Source: CAUZIZ01 sp965222655
GTDB lineage: Bacteria > Acidobacteriota > UBA6911 > RPQK01 > JAJDTT01
Length of the DNA: 64,000 nucleotides
Assembly (NCBI GenBank): GCA_965222655.1
Contig: CBDCUP010000006.1
Span: 372,001 to 436,000, forward strand
Reading direction: 5' to 3'
This document shows, one piece after another, positions 27,521 through 35,187 of the stretch (position 1 is its first letter; each line of letters starts with the position of its first letter). Position numbers and translations under genes: made by a program. The notes under the pieces are model-generated. The model did no database searches, was not told the origin of the DNA, and was given only the letters and a program-made list of their open reading frames with translations.

Positions 27521-28666
27521 GTGATTGATCCTTGTTCCGGAACCCTCGAAGACAACCTGCTGAGCTTCGCCCGGCTGCTCCGATCGCAAGGCTTTACCCT
27601 CGGTCCGGGAGACGTAGCGGGCGGCATTGAGGCTCTCTCGGCCGTCGACCTCACCGACAAGGAAGACTTTCGGCTTGCTCTCCGATCTGCCTTCTCCAAG
27701 AGCCAGCGGGGACAGGAGATCTTTGACCAATGTTTTAAATGGTACTTCAGGGGTGGACCGCTGGACTCTGGAGCAGATTCAGACCACTTCCAGGAACCTG
27801 TTTCCAACGAACCCCTGTTACAGCCGAACCAGGGGCTGAGCCTTCTCTCCTGGAACCGAGGCCGGGATCCAGATGGAGAGACCGAGCTGCTCTCGTACAG
27901 CCCGCTCGAGGCTCTACTTCAAAAGGACTTCGGAAGGTTTGACGAAGAGGAGATGAGGCTTCTAGAGCCAGCGGTAAAGAGCCTGGTGCGCAGGATTGCC
28001 ACCCGCGTTTCCCGGCGTTCGAAGCCAAAACGCCGTGGCCGCATACCCGACCTGAGGCGGAGCCTCCGACGGAACTTCGGAAGTGGTGGGGAATTGCTAC
28101 ACCTGCTTTACAAACGACGGCGCCTGAAGAAGATGAACCTGGTGTTGGTGCTGGATGTGAGCGGGTCGATGGAGCTGTACAGCCGCTTCCTTTTCCATTT
28201 TGCCTATCTGTTGGCAACCTCTGGGATACGAGGCAAGGTGGAGACGTTCGCCTTCAGCACAGAACTCTACCGACTCACCGGCGCACTGCGAAACAGAGGC
28301 GTTCGCGAGGCCCTGAGGGAAGTTCAGGTATCCATGCCTGGACGTCATGGGGGCACGCGAATCGGCTTTTGTTTGAAGTCCCTACTTGACCGTCACCGAG
28401 AGTCCCTGGACCCGAAGACGGCGATCGTCATCCTTAGCGATGGATGGGACACAGGCGAACTGGATGTACTGCGTGAGGCGATGTCAGGGTTGAAGCGGAG
28501 TGCGGGGCAGATCCTTTGGCTCAATCCTCTCGCCGGCAGCCCCGGCTACGAGCCCACCGCATCGGGAATGAAGACCGTCTTACCCTATCTGGACGTCTTT
28601 GTTCCCCTACATAACCTGCAAAGCCTGCAGGAGCTCGAGCGCTATCTGGCGGTGAGACAGCGATGA
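27521..28666 (+). CDS. coxE: VWA-domain protein CoxE
   Basis: A 381-residue protein from the GTG at 27521, preceded by GGGGAGG. The N-terminal half is a CoxE-type helical region with a very basic stretch (VSRRSKPKRRGRIPDLRRSLRR). The C-terminal half is a von Willebrand A domain with the metal-ion-dependent adhesion motif DVSGSM, later LSDGWDTGE. It is the usual partner of the CoxD ATPase. It starts 8 bp after coxD and ends in an ATGA overlap with mocA. Confidence 0.9.
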   Translation: MIDPCSGTLEDNLLSFARLLRSQGFTLGPGDVAGGIEALSAVDLTDKEDFRLALRSAFSKSQRGQEIFDQCFKWYFRGGPLDSGADSDHFQEPVSNEPLLQPNQGLSLLSWNRGRDPDGETELLSYSPLEALLQKDFGRFDEEEMRLLEPAVKSLVRRIATRVSRRSKPKRRGRIPDLRRSLRRNFGSGGELLHLLYKRRRLKKMNLVLVLDVSGSMELYSRFLFHFAYLLATSGIRGKVETFAFSTELYRLTGALRNRGVREALREVQVSMPGRHGGTRIGFCLKSLLDRHRESLDPKTAIVILSDGWDTGELDVLREAMSGLKRSAGQILWLNPLAGSPGYEPTASGMKTVLPYLDVFVPLHNLQSLQELERYLAVRQR

Positions 28667-29250
28667 TCGCAGCCCTTATACCGGCCGCTGGGAAGAGCCG
28701 CCGCATGGGTTTCGCAAAGCTCCTGCTTGAGGTCAGGGGGAAGAGTCTGCTGGCGAACGCGGTGGAGGCTGCCGCAATTACCAGCGAACTCGTCCTGGTA
28801 GTCGTAGGCGCCTATGCCGATGTCTACGCCCCGGTCGCCGAGGCGGCCGGGGCCGAAGTAGTCCTGAATCCCCAGTGGAAAGAGGGCATGGCCTCCTCTC
28901 TTCGGGCCGGGATCGTCGCGCTTCCGGTGGAGGTCGAAGCAGCCCTCATCGTACTCCCCGATCAGCCCTTCGTAGACGCAGCCCATCTTGCGACGCTGGT
29001 TCAGGTTTTTCGGAAGCAGAAAAGCCCTCTGACCCTGTCGAGATATGGTGGGATTCTGGGAGCCCCCGCCGTGGTCGGCCGCGAGCTATTTCCACAGCTA
29101 CTCAAGCTCACAGGGGAGTCAGGTGCAAAGGCCCTTCTGGGCCGCGTTTCATCGGTTGGAGAAGTGGCCCTGGAAAAGCCCTTCGATGTGGACACCGTTG
29201 AACAGGCCGAGCGGCTCCGGCTTGCCGATGCCGCTGAAGGGATCCCGTAG
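28663..29250 (+). CDS. mocA: Molybdenum cofactor cytidylyltransferase-like protein (MocA/MobA type)
   Basis: A 195-residue nucleotidyltransferase. The signature IPAAGKSRRMGFAKLLLEV (NTP binding) opens the protein and VLPDQPFVDA (metal/catalytic region) follows. MocA makes the cytosine dinucleotide form of the cofactor, which xanthine oxidase-family enzymes such as CoxL use; this matches the operon. The natural C-terminus in the family is near DVDTVEQAERL. The last roughly 12 residues are encoded antisense to a truncated yoeB toxin, so the 3' end appears to have been replaced by that junction. Confidence 0.88.
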   Translation: MIAALIPAAGKSRRMGFAKLLLEVRGKSLLANAVEAAAITSELVLVVVGAYADVYAPVAEAAGAEVVLNPQWKEGMASSLRAGIVALPVEVEAALIVLPDQPFVDAAHLATLVQVFRKQKSPLTLSRYGGILGAPAVVGRELFPQLLKLTGESGAKALLGRVSSVGEVALEKPFDVDTVEQAERLRLADAAEGIP

Positions 29251-29361
29251 AGTCTGGCGGATGATCCGGAGCAAGCGGAGTGCGGTCCTGCGATCGGTGC
29301 GGACCCAGTGGTCGATGTCTTCCAGGAAATGTGTCGAGAAGATGCCCGAGCGGTCAGCCAT
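29149..29361 (-). pseudogene. YoeB-type toxin, C-terminally truncated
   Basis: A 70-codon frame. Residues 1-51 match the N-terminal two thirds of YoeB/Txe mRNA interferases, ending at the conserved DPFSGIGKPEPL (about 29209). Beyond that the frame reads the antisense of mocA. The family's essential C-terminal part (WSRRI...EHRLVY with the catalytic Arg/His) is missing. The start overlaps the stop of the antitoxin gene by 8 bp, the normal antitoxin-toxin layout. The toxin should be inactive. Confidence 0.8.
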
Positions 29362-29635
29362 CGAGACCGAAGTGACTGCGGAGTTCTTCCACGGTCAACG
29401 CTGAACCCCTACCCGAGCCGACCTCTTCCAGGGATGCCAGAAGCCGCCGAGCGTTCTCCGGCGACCGTAGTAGATGCGCGGTCTCTTCCAGGCCAACCAA
29501 CTCGTCCAGGCTGACCAATGCCACATGGGCTCCCCCACGCCGCTTGACGATCAGCGGTTCACCGGTTTCCGCTACGTTGTCGCAGTGACTTTTCAGATGG
29601 GCTCGCAGCTCGCTATATGTCGTCACTCGTGCCAT
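29354..29635 (-). CDS. YefM/Phd-family antitoxin
   Basis: A 93-residue antitoxin. The N-terminal YefM/Phd DNA-binding fold reads TYSELRAHLKSHCDNVAETGEPLIVKRRGGAHVALVSLDEL. The C-terminal part (ETAHLLRSPENARRLLASLEE) is the toxin-binding helix typical of YefM. It is paired with the truncated yoeB just downstream, so it is now an orphan antitoxin. The frame is intact. Confidence 0.9.
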   Translation of the reverse strand: MARVTTYSELRAHLKSHCDNVAETGEPLIVKRRGGAHVALVSLDELVGLEETAHLLRSPENARRLLASLEEVGSGRGSALTVEELRSHFGLDG

Positions 29636-29637
29636 GA

Positions 29638-29817
29638 TTCAAGGTCAGCCGAAGTCGAATCAAGAGACTCAAGGGATTGGCACAACCTCAGTTTCGATTG
29701 CGGGTCAACAACGTGAGGGTGTTTTATGACGTCATTGACAGCCGGGTGGACATTCTGGCGATAGTCTCAAAGCCCGACGCCGCAGATTGGCTGGCCAATA
29801 TGGGGAAGGAATCATGA
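29638..29817 (+). pseudogene. RelE/ParE-type toxin, N-terminally truncated
   Basis: Sixty codons open directly after a TGA at 29635-29637 and end in a TGA that overlaps the next ATG. They encode the C-terminal part of a RelE-like toxin: IKRLKGLAQPQFRLRVNNVRVFYDVIDSRVDILAI...WL. The RLRVxxxRVFYDV pattern holds the usual catalytic arginines. The N-terminal roughly 30 residues and any start codon are missing, and the frame begins at the yefM start region, which suggests a recombination junction. Confidence 0.75.
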
Positions 29818-30059
29818 AGAAAGTCGCTCTCTCTGAGGTAAAGGACGAGCTCTCGAAGTACTTGCGGCTCGCCGAGAAGGAGCAGGTCGTGATTACACGA
29901 CATGGCAAGCCTGCCGGTATTCTCATTGGCTTCAAGAGCGAGGATGAATGGTTTGAGTACCGACTCCAGAACGATCCTAGGTTTCTTGCGCGAGTCGAAG
30001 CTGCCAGACAAAGCCTCCTAGACCGGAGAGGAACTCGTTTCGAGGACTTGGCCGATTGA
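29814..30059 (+). CDS. Phd/YefM-family antitoxin (toxin-first locus)
   Basis: An 81-residue antitoxin starting at MKKVALSEVKDELSKYLRLAEKEQVVITRHGKPAGILIGF, the Phd DNA-binding fold. The C-terminus is acidic and suited to toxin binding. The ATG overlaps the relE fragment stop as ATGA, so this was a toxin-antitoxin pair with the toxin first. A longer in-frame start at 29787 would extend into the toxin gene and is not preferred. Confidence 0.88.
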   Translation: MKKVALSEVKDELSKYLRLAEKEQVVITRHGKPAGILIGFKSEDEWFEYRLQNDPRFLARVEAARQSLLDRRGTRFEDLAD

Positions 30060-30498
30060 CTCACGGCGGCTAACAACGGCATCTTGTACCTGGTACACGG
30101 TTCCATCTAGTTCGTTGAAGACCCAGGAGACGCCGTATCAAAGCACCGTTAGCAATTGCGATTTCTATCCTTAGGGCTCGTGCAGAAATAACTTCACAGT
30201 TTTGGCGCTCAGGTTTGCGCCAGATTTGGTCGCGAACGATTGAGCGAAACCGCAGGCGTAGCCAGGCCCACGTTGAGGATTTCGCGATTGAGGAACGGCC
30301 GAAGATGGTGCGAAGATGAGATGCCAAAATGGGAAGTAATTTGGGTGCGGCTCTTTTAGAACAGGCGATTCTGGTGCCGTCGAACGCAAGATGGACCTCT
30401 CTTACTATGGGAGCGGCGAAGGCATTTTGGGGTTGGGTAGTTGGGTGGGGCAGAACAATCTGACACGGAAGACCGACCGATTGGACTTCTGGATCTTC

Positions 30499-32055
30499 TT
30501 ACTTCACCCGCTTCAGGTGAGAGCGCGTGGGGCCGCGCACAGGGACCAGCTCGCCGTCCGCGTAGCGCGCGGCATGGTTTCTGAGCGACTCCTGCCGCTC
30601 GTGAAAGCGCCAATAGGCGTCGAAGTCTCCGCTGGCCTGCAGCGCACGCAGGCGTAAGACCGCCTCAGCCCCCGCCAGAGACCAGCGCGCCCCGGTCACC
30701 TCCATCCGATCTTTGACCAGGTAACGGCAGGCCCCCTCGATGACACCGGTGGCAATCGGGAACCCCCTCGCCAGATAGGTGTCATACTTCAGATACTCCG
30801 CATTTTTGAGCAGATAGTTGGCGCAGCGATCCACCGCTTCGCGCGCCTTGCCCGCCAGGCCCCGACGGGTCGCACTGCGACGGATTCCGCCCGCCACATA
30901 GCCACTGCGCCCGCGCAGAATACTCAGTAGGTGCTCGCCCACCCAGCCCTCCAGCTTCGGGTTGACTTCCCCGTGCAGAGCCATGCCGGCCTTCCACACG
31001 TACTCGCTCACGTGGATGAAGTCCAGCACGATCGTGGGCGCCGCCCTGGCGGATCGGTGCAAACACCGCAGCAGCGTCTTCAGCTGACTCCGATGGCCGT
31101 CGACCAGCACCACCCAACTCTTGCGCCCCGTGGGATCCCGCGAGCGGGCTTCTCCGAGGGCTTGCTCGATGACCTCTTCGGGACGCTTCTCCAAGCTCGC
31201 CCACAGCCGTTTGTGCTGGGGCCGCGGTCGCTTCCCTTCCTCCCGCTGCGGCTGCGGGGCCAGGATCCGCATCACCTCCTCCGGCCGCCGCACCTGAGGC
31301 GCGAGGGTGTACACCGCCGCGACCGTTGCCATCCGCTTGGCGTGGCGCTTTTCGCCCTTGCTCAACCGCTTCTGCAACTTGTGCTCGCTCGCTTCCGCCC
31401 GCTGCCGCGTCGCCTCCCGCAGATCCTCACGACGCAGCACCACTCCTTTGCCGTCCACCGAGATCGCCAAGATCGACCCCGACTCGCTCGGAGCCAACGC
31501 TCCCGCTTGTCGCTCCTGATAGAAGGCATCGAAGTCCTGGGCGGCACGGCCCACTAGCTCCTCCACCTGACGCTTGCCCACCTGCGCCCCCGTGGTTTTC
31601 GACAGCGCCTCCACGACTTTGTCGAACGACCCCTCGGCGGCTTCCTCCGCCGCCCGCCGCCGCACCTGGTGCGAGTACAACTCCGGCGGGAGGTTCAGAT
31701 CCGCATCCAGTGGGTGCAGGCTCTGGAGCCCCTCTCCCCCGTAGCCGAGCCGCTCCACCCGAACCTCTCCAAAGACCGTTTCCAGCCCCCGTTGCTGCCG
31801 CCGGCGCTGTTGCCGCACCTGCCCTTCCGAATCCCGCACCGCAGCGGCCGCTTCACCCGGAGCCCGCAGCTCCAGGTGCGCCTGGTAGAACCGTCGCAGC
31901 AGCTCCCGCCCCTGCTGCTCCAGCTCTCGCTCCAACTCGCTGTGCGTCTTCCTATGGGCCTCGTCGGACATCAGAAAGGCCTCCATCTGGGCAAACTGCT
32001 CCCGCGCCGCCGCGAACTCATCCTCGGGCTGTAACTGGGCGGCTACCGCTCGCAA
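30499..32055 (-). CDS. ISKra4-family transposase
   Basis: A 518-residue transposase. An N-terminal charged helical region is followed by VFGEVRVERLGYGGEGLQSLHPLDADLNLPPELYS, the recognisable ISKra4 segment, then the catalytic-core strands ILAISVDGKGVVLRRED and VVLVDGHRSQ, and IVLDFIHVSEYVWKAG. The C-terminal GVIEGACRYLVKDRMEVTGARWSLAGAEAVLRLRAL is also typical. The frame is intact. It lies 3 bp downstream of the DUF4338 gene, so the two are co-transcribed. Confidence 0.9.
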   Translation of the reverse strand: MRAVAAQLQPEDEFAAAREQFAQMEAFLMSDEAHRKTHSELERELEQQGRELLRRFYQAHLELRAPGEAAAAVRDSEGQVRQQRRRQQRGLETVFGEVRVERLGYGGEGLQSLHPLDADLNLPPELYSHQVRRRAAEEAAEGSFDKVVEALSKTTGAQVGKRQVEELVGRAAQDFDAFYQERQAGALAPSESGSILAISVDGKGVVLRREDLREATRQRAEASEHKLQKRLSKGEKRHAKRMATVAAVYTLAPQVRRPEEVMRILAPQPQREEGKRPRPQHKRLWASLEKRPEEVIEQALGEARSRDPTGRKSWVVLVDGHRSQLKTLLRCLHRSARAAPTIVLDFIHVSEYVWKAGMALHGEVNPKLEGWVGEHLLSILRGRSGYVAGGIRRSATRRGLAGKAREAVDRCANYLLKNAEYLKYDTYLARGFPIATGVIEGACRYLVKDRMEVTGARWSLAGAEAVLRLRALQASGDFDAYWRFHERQESLRNHAARYADGELVPVRGPTRSHLKRVK

Positions 32056-32058
32056 CTT

Positions 32059-32961
32059 CTAGCCCTCCCGCAAGCGTCGGGCCGCCTCCGCCACCAGCGG
32101 ATACACCAGCACCCGTTTCGGCGCTGCCGCCTCGCTCCGCGCCAGCCGATCCTCTCGCTTCCCGCCCCGCGTGCTCCCCAGCTCGATCCAGTTCGCCCCC
32201 CGATAGCAGCTGCCCCGGTAGCGCTCCGGATCCACCAACGTCTCCACCAAAAACACCTCGACCCCGTAGCTCCGGGGCCAGTCCAGCGCCAGCTGCCGCA
32301 CGGCCCGCGATAAGATCCGGCTCGCCAGGTTCTTGACCTGGACCCAGGGCAACACTAAATAGCGACTGTTCGAGACCACGTGCACCAGCTGGCGCGTCCG
32401 CGCCTCCGCCTCCCATCCGATCCAGCGGTCGCGCGCCGCAATCCGCCAGGCCGCGCTCGAAAACTGCACGCAGGCCACCACCCGCCCCGCCGGCTCCGAG
32501 GCGTAGACCAGGTAGCGCAGATGCGCCCCGAACGGCACCCGGTGGCCTAGATAGTGGTAGCGCCCCACCAGCTCCCGGAACAGCCCTCGTTGCTCCGGCG
32601 TCCGAACCGGCTGCAGCTGAATCTCGCCCAGGTCCCGGGCCGTGCCCACCAGCCGGGGACCCGGCTCTCCCCGCGCCGTCACCGGTACCCCGGTCGCTTT
32701 CCCCGGCGGCCGCCCCAGCCGCTTGGGGGGCAACACCAGCCCCCCCTGGCTCTCCAGCTTCTCCAGAAACTCCCGGCTCTCCCGCGCTTTCAGCGACCCC
32801 GTGCGGCGCTTCCACCCCAGCAACTCGCACACGGTGGCGGCCAGTTCCATCCGGCTCAGACCCCCACACGTCCCCACGATCTCCCGGATCAGGGCCTGCT
32901 CCGCTTTGCCCACCTCATGACCTAGGAATCGCGGCGCTTTGCTCTCCACACCCTCTGCCAC
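32059..32961 (-). CDS. DUF4338 (DruA-like) protein carried by the ISKra4 element
   Basis: A 300-residue protein of the DUF4338 family, the family that includes DruA of the Druantia anti-phage system. An N-terminal helical region (SRMELAATVCELLGWKRRTGSLKARESREFLEKLE) precedes the conserved core: FRELVGRYHYLGHRVPFGAHLRYLVYA, VACVQFSSAAWRIAARDRWIGW, SRYLVLPWVQVKNLASRILS, and VFLVETLVDPERYRGSCYRGANWIELGSTRG. It lies inside the inverted repeats of the IS and abuts the transposase gene. It is therefore a transposon passenger or helper, and no other Druantia gene (druB-druE) is nearby. Its role is unknown; a DNA-binding or nuclease accessory in transposition is a reasonable guess. Confidence 0.85.
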   Translation of the reverse strand: MAEGVESKAPRFLGHEVGKAEQALIREIVGTCGGLSRMELAATVCELLGWKRRTGSLKARESREFLEKLESQGGLVLPPKRLGRPPGKATGVPVTARGEPGPRLVGTARDLGEIQLQPVRTPEQRGLFRELVGRYHYLGHRVPFGAHLRYLVYASEPAGRVVACVQFSSAAWRIAARDRWIGWEAEARTRQLVHVVSNSRYLVLPWVQVKNLASRILSRAVRQLALDWPRSYGVEVFLVETLVDPERYRGSCYRGANWIELGSTRGGKREDRLARSEAAAPKRVLVYPLVAEAARRLREG

Positions 32962-33380
32962 AAACCTACGCTAGCAAACCGACGCACAAATGTCCAGTGC
33001 TTTTTTCCCTCTTTCAATTTTTCATCGCACCGGGATTCCACCGACTCACAGCGGGCAGAGTCTCAGGCCCGGCCCGGCGGCTATCCGAGCGCACCGCAAT
33101 CCGACGCGTTTTAGCCGACTTATGCCCTTCGCCAAGCCTTATCTCGCCCAAAAGCGCCACTCGCTACGATTCGGACCCGGCTAACCTATTGTCAATAAAG
33201 GATAATGGTTCGCTCTAAAAGAGCCGCACCCAAGTTATTTCTGCGCGAGCCCTTAGGCCTGCAAAGAGGCTCATCCGGATCGATGGCCTTGCAGGGTAAA
33301 GGCAGAGGGTCGGACCAGTGATATAAAGTGGTTATAAATAGTGACTAGATATATAGAATGTCTTGAGCTAGACTCCATCC

Positions 33381-33605
33381 ATGAGTGCAAAAACTATCGG
33401 GGCCGCACAGTTCAAGGAGCGGTGCCTGGCGATTCTCGACGAGGTCGGGCCAGAGGGGGTGGTCGTGACCAAGCACGGCAAGCCGGTTGCGAAACTGATA
33501 CCGATCGAGGTTGACTCCGCCGACCTCATTGGCAGCCTGAAAGACGAAATCGAGGTCAAAGGAGACATTCTCTCCACAGGCGTGAGTTGGAATGCTGAAT
33601 CTTGA
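33381..33605 (+). CDS. Phd-family antitoxin of a PIN-toxin pair
   Basis: A 74-residue antitoxin with the Phd/YefM fold (IGAAQFKERCLAILDEVGPEGVVVTKHGKPVAKLIPIE), followed by an acidic tail (SLKDEIEVKGDILSTGVSW). Such tails bind PIN toxins. It overlaps the toxin start by 14 bp. An AT-rich stretch just upstream (33321-33360) probably holds the promoter. Confidence 0.9.
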   Translation: MSAKTIGAAQFKERCLAILDEVGPEGVVVTKHGKPVAKLIPIEVDSADLIGSLKDEIEVKGDILSTGVSWNAES

Positions 33606-33954
33606 TACCCACATTCTGGTTTTCGCTCTGGCTGGAGCGCTCGAAGAGAAAGAGCACACGCTTCTCTCGAGGCATCCCTGGAGCATCTCCGCCATTGTTC
33701 TGTGGGAGATCTCGAAACTGGTGCAGCTCGGCCGGATCGACGTTGACCTCCAACAAGCCAAGGTCGAAAGAGCTCTGAGGCGTATTCACACCTGGCCATT
33801 GACCCTGGAAGTCTGTCGCCAAAGCTGCAATCTGGATATCCGATCCGACCCCGCCGATGAGATCATCGCCGCGACAAGTATCGTCGAGGACGTTCCCCTG
33901 GTCACACGGGACCGCGCACTTCTCGCCTCGCAGATGATTCCATTTCCCGCTTAA
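33592..33954 (+). CDS. PIN-domain ribonuclease toxin (VapC type)
   Basis: A 120-residue PIN nuclease. Acidic metal ligands are visible at NLDTHILVFAL (Asp 5), SAIVLWEISKL (Glu about 41), DPADEIIAATSIV (Asp about 90) and LVTRDRALL (Asp about 108). Predicted activity is RNA cleavage, blocked by the preceding Phd-type antitoxin. All four positions are present, so this is one of the intact toxin genes in the region. Confidence 0.9.
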   Translation: MLNLDTHILVFALAGALEEKEHTLLSRHPWSISAIVLWEISKLVQLGRIDVDLQQAKVERALRRIHTWPLTLEVCRQSCNLDIRSDPADEIIAATSIVEDVPLVTRDRALLASQMIPFPA

Positions 33955-34255
33955 CCGGTTCCCCCTCAACCGGCGTTGCTGCAGGGTCCTTCCGGACTTG
34001 CGCTCCGTGGTCGGCACCAGCTGGGGCGAAGGCGGCCGTCACAAGGTCTACTTTTCGCTGGGTCGTCTGTTCTGATCGAGCCAAGTGACGCATGCACCAC
34101 AATCTGCTCCGCGTGGTAGAACTCCAGGCCGACTATGCCGAGCGCGGCACAGGCCCTCCTCTTTGTCGTCGTCGTGCCCTGTCGGCAATAACCTCTTATA
34201 GGTAGTAAGCCCACATCTTGATATCAAGACATCAAAATATTAGTGTGCAGATGTC
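33955..34255. other. Noncoding gap before vapB, with its AT-rich control region
   Basis: About 300 bp with no supported gene. The last 40 bp (34216-34255) are AT-rich and include ATCAAGACATCAAAATATTA and GTGCAGATGTC next to the vapB ATG. Nearly the same sequence recurs at 37754-38110, where it is split by a MITE. Confidence 0.5.
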
Positions 34256-34486
34256 ATGAGGACGACCCTGACCTTGGATCCGGATGTCGCGGCGATGCTT
34301 ATGGAGTATCGGAAGTGCCATGACCTAGGTCTCAAGGAGGCCGTCAACGAGGCTCTGCGAAACGGTCTTCAGGCCACCCAGCGAGCTTTGGCAAAACGCA
34401 AGCCCTTCAAGACGACTGGGATCGATCACGGTAGGCCCTTGGTGCCCAATGTGGACGATGTCGGTGGTTTGGGAGACGGTGGATGA
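34256..34486 (+). CDS. VapB-type antitoxin
   Basis: A 76-residue antitoxin beginning MRTTLTLDPDVAAMLMEYRK, the ribbon-helix-helix-like VapB pattern, followed by LGLKEAVNEALRNGL. The C-terminal tail ends in acidic VPNVDDVGGLGDGG, for toxin binding. It overlaps by ATGA the start of the frameshifted vapC. The frame is intact. Confidence 0.85.
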   Translation: MRTTLTLDPDVAAMLMEYRKCHDLGLKEAVNEALRNGLQATQRALAKRKPFKTTGIDHGRPLVPNVDDVGGLGDGG

Positions 34487-34906
34487 AAAGCCTCTGCGAT
34501 AATCCTCGTCGACGCCAATTTACTGATCTACGCGCGATCGAACTCGTTTCCACAGCATGAAGCTGCGCGTTCGTGGCTTGACCAGGAGCTGAACCGGGGA
34601 AGGCGTGTTGCTCTGCCTTGGGAGAGCCTGCTCGCATCTATAAGGATCCTGTCCAATCCCCGTATCGTCGAGAGGCCTGAATCCATGGATTCACTCTGGG
34701 AGCAGATCGAAGCGTGGCGGGGTGTGGAAGCGGTTTGGATCCCTGTGATCACCGATCGTCACGCCTTGCTGTTGAAAAACTTGCTGCCCCATGTCTCGCG
34801 CTCAGACTTGGTATCCGACGCCCACCTGGCTGCACTGGCTATCTCGCACGGCCTGACCTTAATGAGCACGGACGGAGATTTCGCACGATTCCCAGAGCTA
34901 CGCTAG
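34483..34906 (+). pseudogene. VapC toxin inactivated by a one-base insertion
   Basis: The ATG at 34483 overlaps the vapB stop as ATGA, the normal layout, but is followed by AAAAGCC. Removing one A gives MKASAIILVDANLLIYAR and an open PIN-domain frame through SDLVSDAHLAALAISHG and LMSTDGDFARFPELR to the stop at 34906. All four acidic PIN positions are in that frame. As written, the frame is lost after the second codon. Either the gene is dead by one indel in an A-run, or slippage at the four A's restores a little product. An internal ATG at 34685 cannot give a working PIN domain. Confidence 0.85.
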
Positions 34907-34955
34907 GAGAATCCCCTGTTGTGAGCGATCACGCATTCCTCAGTTTCGCGCTCGA

Positions 34956-35005
34956 CTGGTAGCAAATACGCCGACTCGATCTGGTAGCAAATACGCCGCC
35001 TCGAT
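34956..35005. repeat. Two tandem 25-bp units
   Basis: CTGGTAGCAAATACGCCGAC... at 34956-34980 is repeated at 34981-35005 with one mismatch. The repeats lie 50 bp after the vapC relic in otherwise unassigned DNA. Confidence 0.75.
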
Positions 35006-35041
35006 CGAATCAGTTCTTCCGCTTACCCAGGTTGGCCAGCT

Positions 35042-35146
35042 AACGAGCGACCTCATACCGTCGAGGCACACTCATCTGTGCCCAGTCTAGGAGGCCGCTT
35101 CAGCGGCCTGGCGCGAAGCGTATTAGACCCGACGTTTACGCCGGGG
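35042..35146. repeat. R3 repeat, partial third copy
   Basis: About 105 bp matching the left end of the repeats at 17999 and 21321, from ACGAGCGACCTCATACCG through GGCCGCTTCAGCGGCC and GCGCGAAGCGTATTAGAC to GTTTACGCCGGGGTA. The inner and right parts are missing. Confidence 0.75.
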
Positions 35147-35187
35147 TAGAAGCCACACTCCGATTTCAAGACTGGCCGCAGCTCAAG

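Larger units (their letters stand above)
30343..33231. mobile_element. ISKra4-family insertion sequence with DUF4338 passenger
   Basis: A 2889-bp element with perfect 18-bp terminal inverted repeats (GGGTGCGGCTCTTTTAGA). It is flanked by a 9-bp target duplication with one mismatch, AAGTAATTT (30334-30342) and AAGTTATTT (33232-33240). Both genes are on minus: first (transcription order) the DUF4338 gene, then the transposase. A 9-bp duplication is usual for ISKra4. Its GC content is clearly higher than that of the surroundings. It is inserted in a MITE. Confidence 0.88.
30174..33252. mobile_element. MITE family A, copy 2, split by an ISKra4-family element
   Basis: The left part (30174-30342) and right part (33232-33252) together match the copy at 2701. 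TTA flanks both outer ends (30171-30173 and 33253-33255). The 2889-bp ISKra4-type element lies inside, so the MITE arrived first. The MITE's own inverted ends (GGGCTCGTGCAGAAATAACT and complement) are intact. Confidence 0.85.

Noticed and set aside
30574..32336. Several long plus-strand frames opposite the ISKra4 genes
   Set aside because: They arise from high GC content on the strand opposite two well-recognised genes; the products are low-complexity Pro/Ala/Arg.
32059..32961. A Druantia defence system
   Set aside because: Only a DruA-like gene is present and it lies within IS ends; no DruB-DruE or helicase gene is nearby.
34956..35005. CRISPR-like array
   Set aside because: Only two directly adjoining 25-bp units without spacers; no cas genes.
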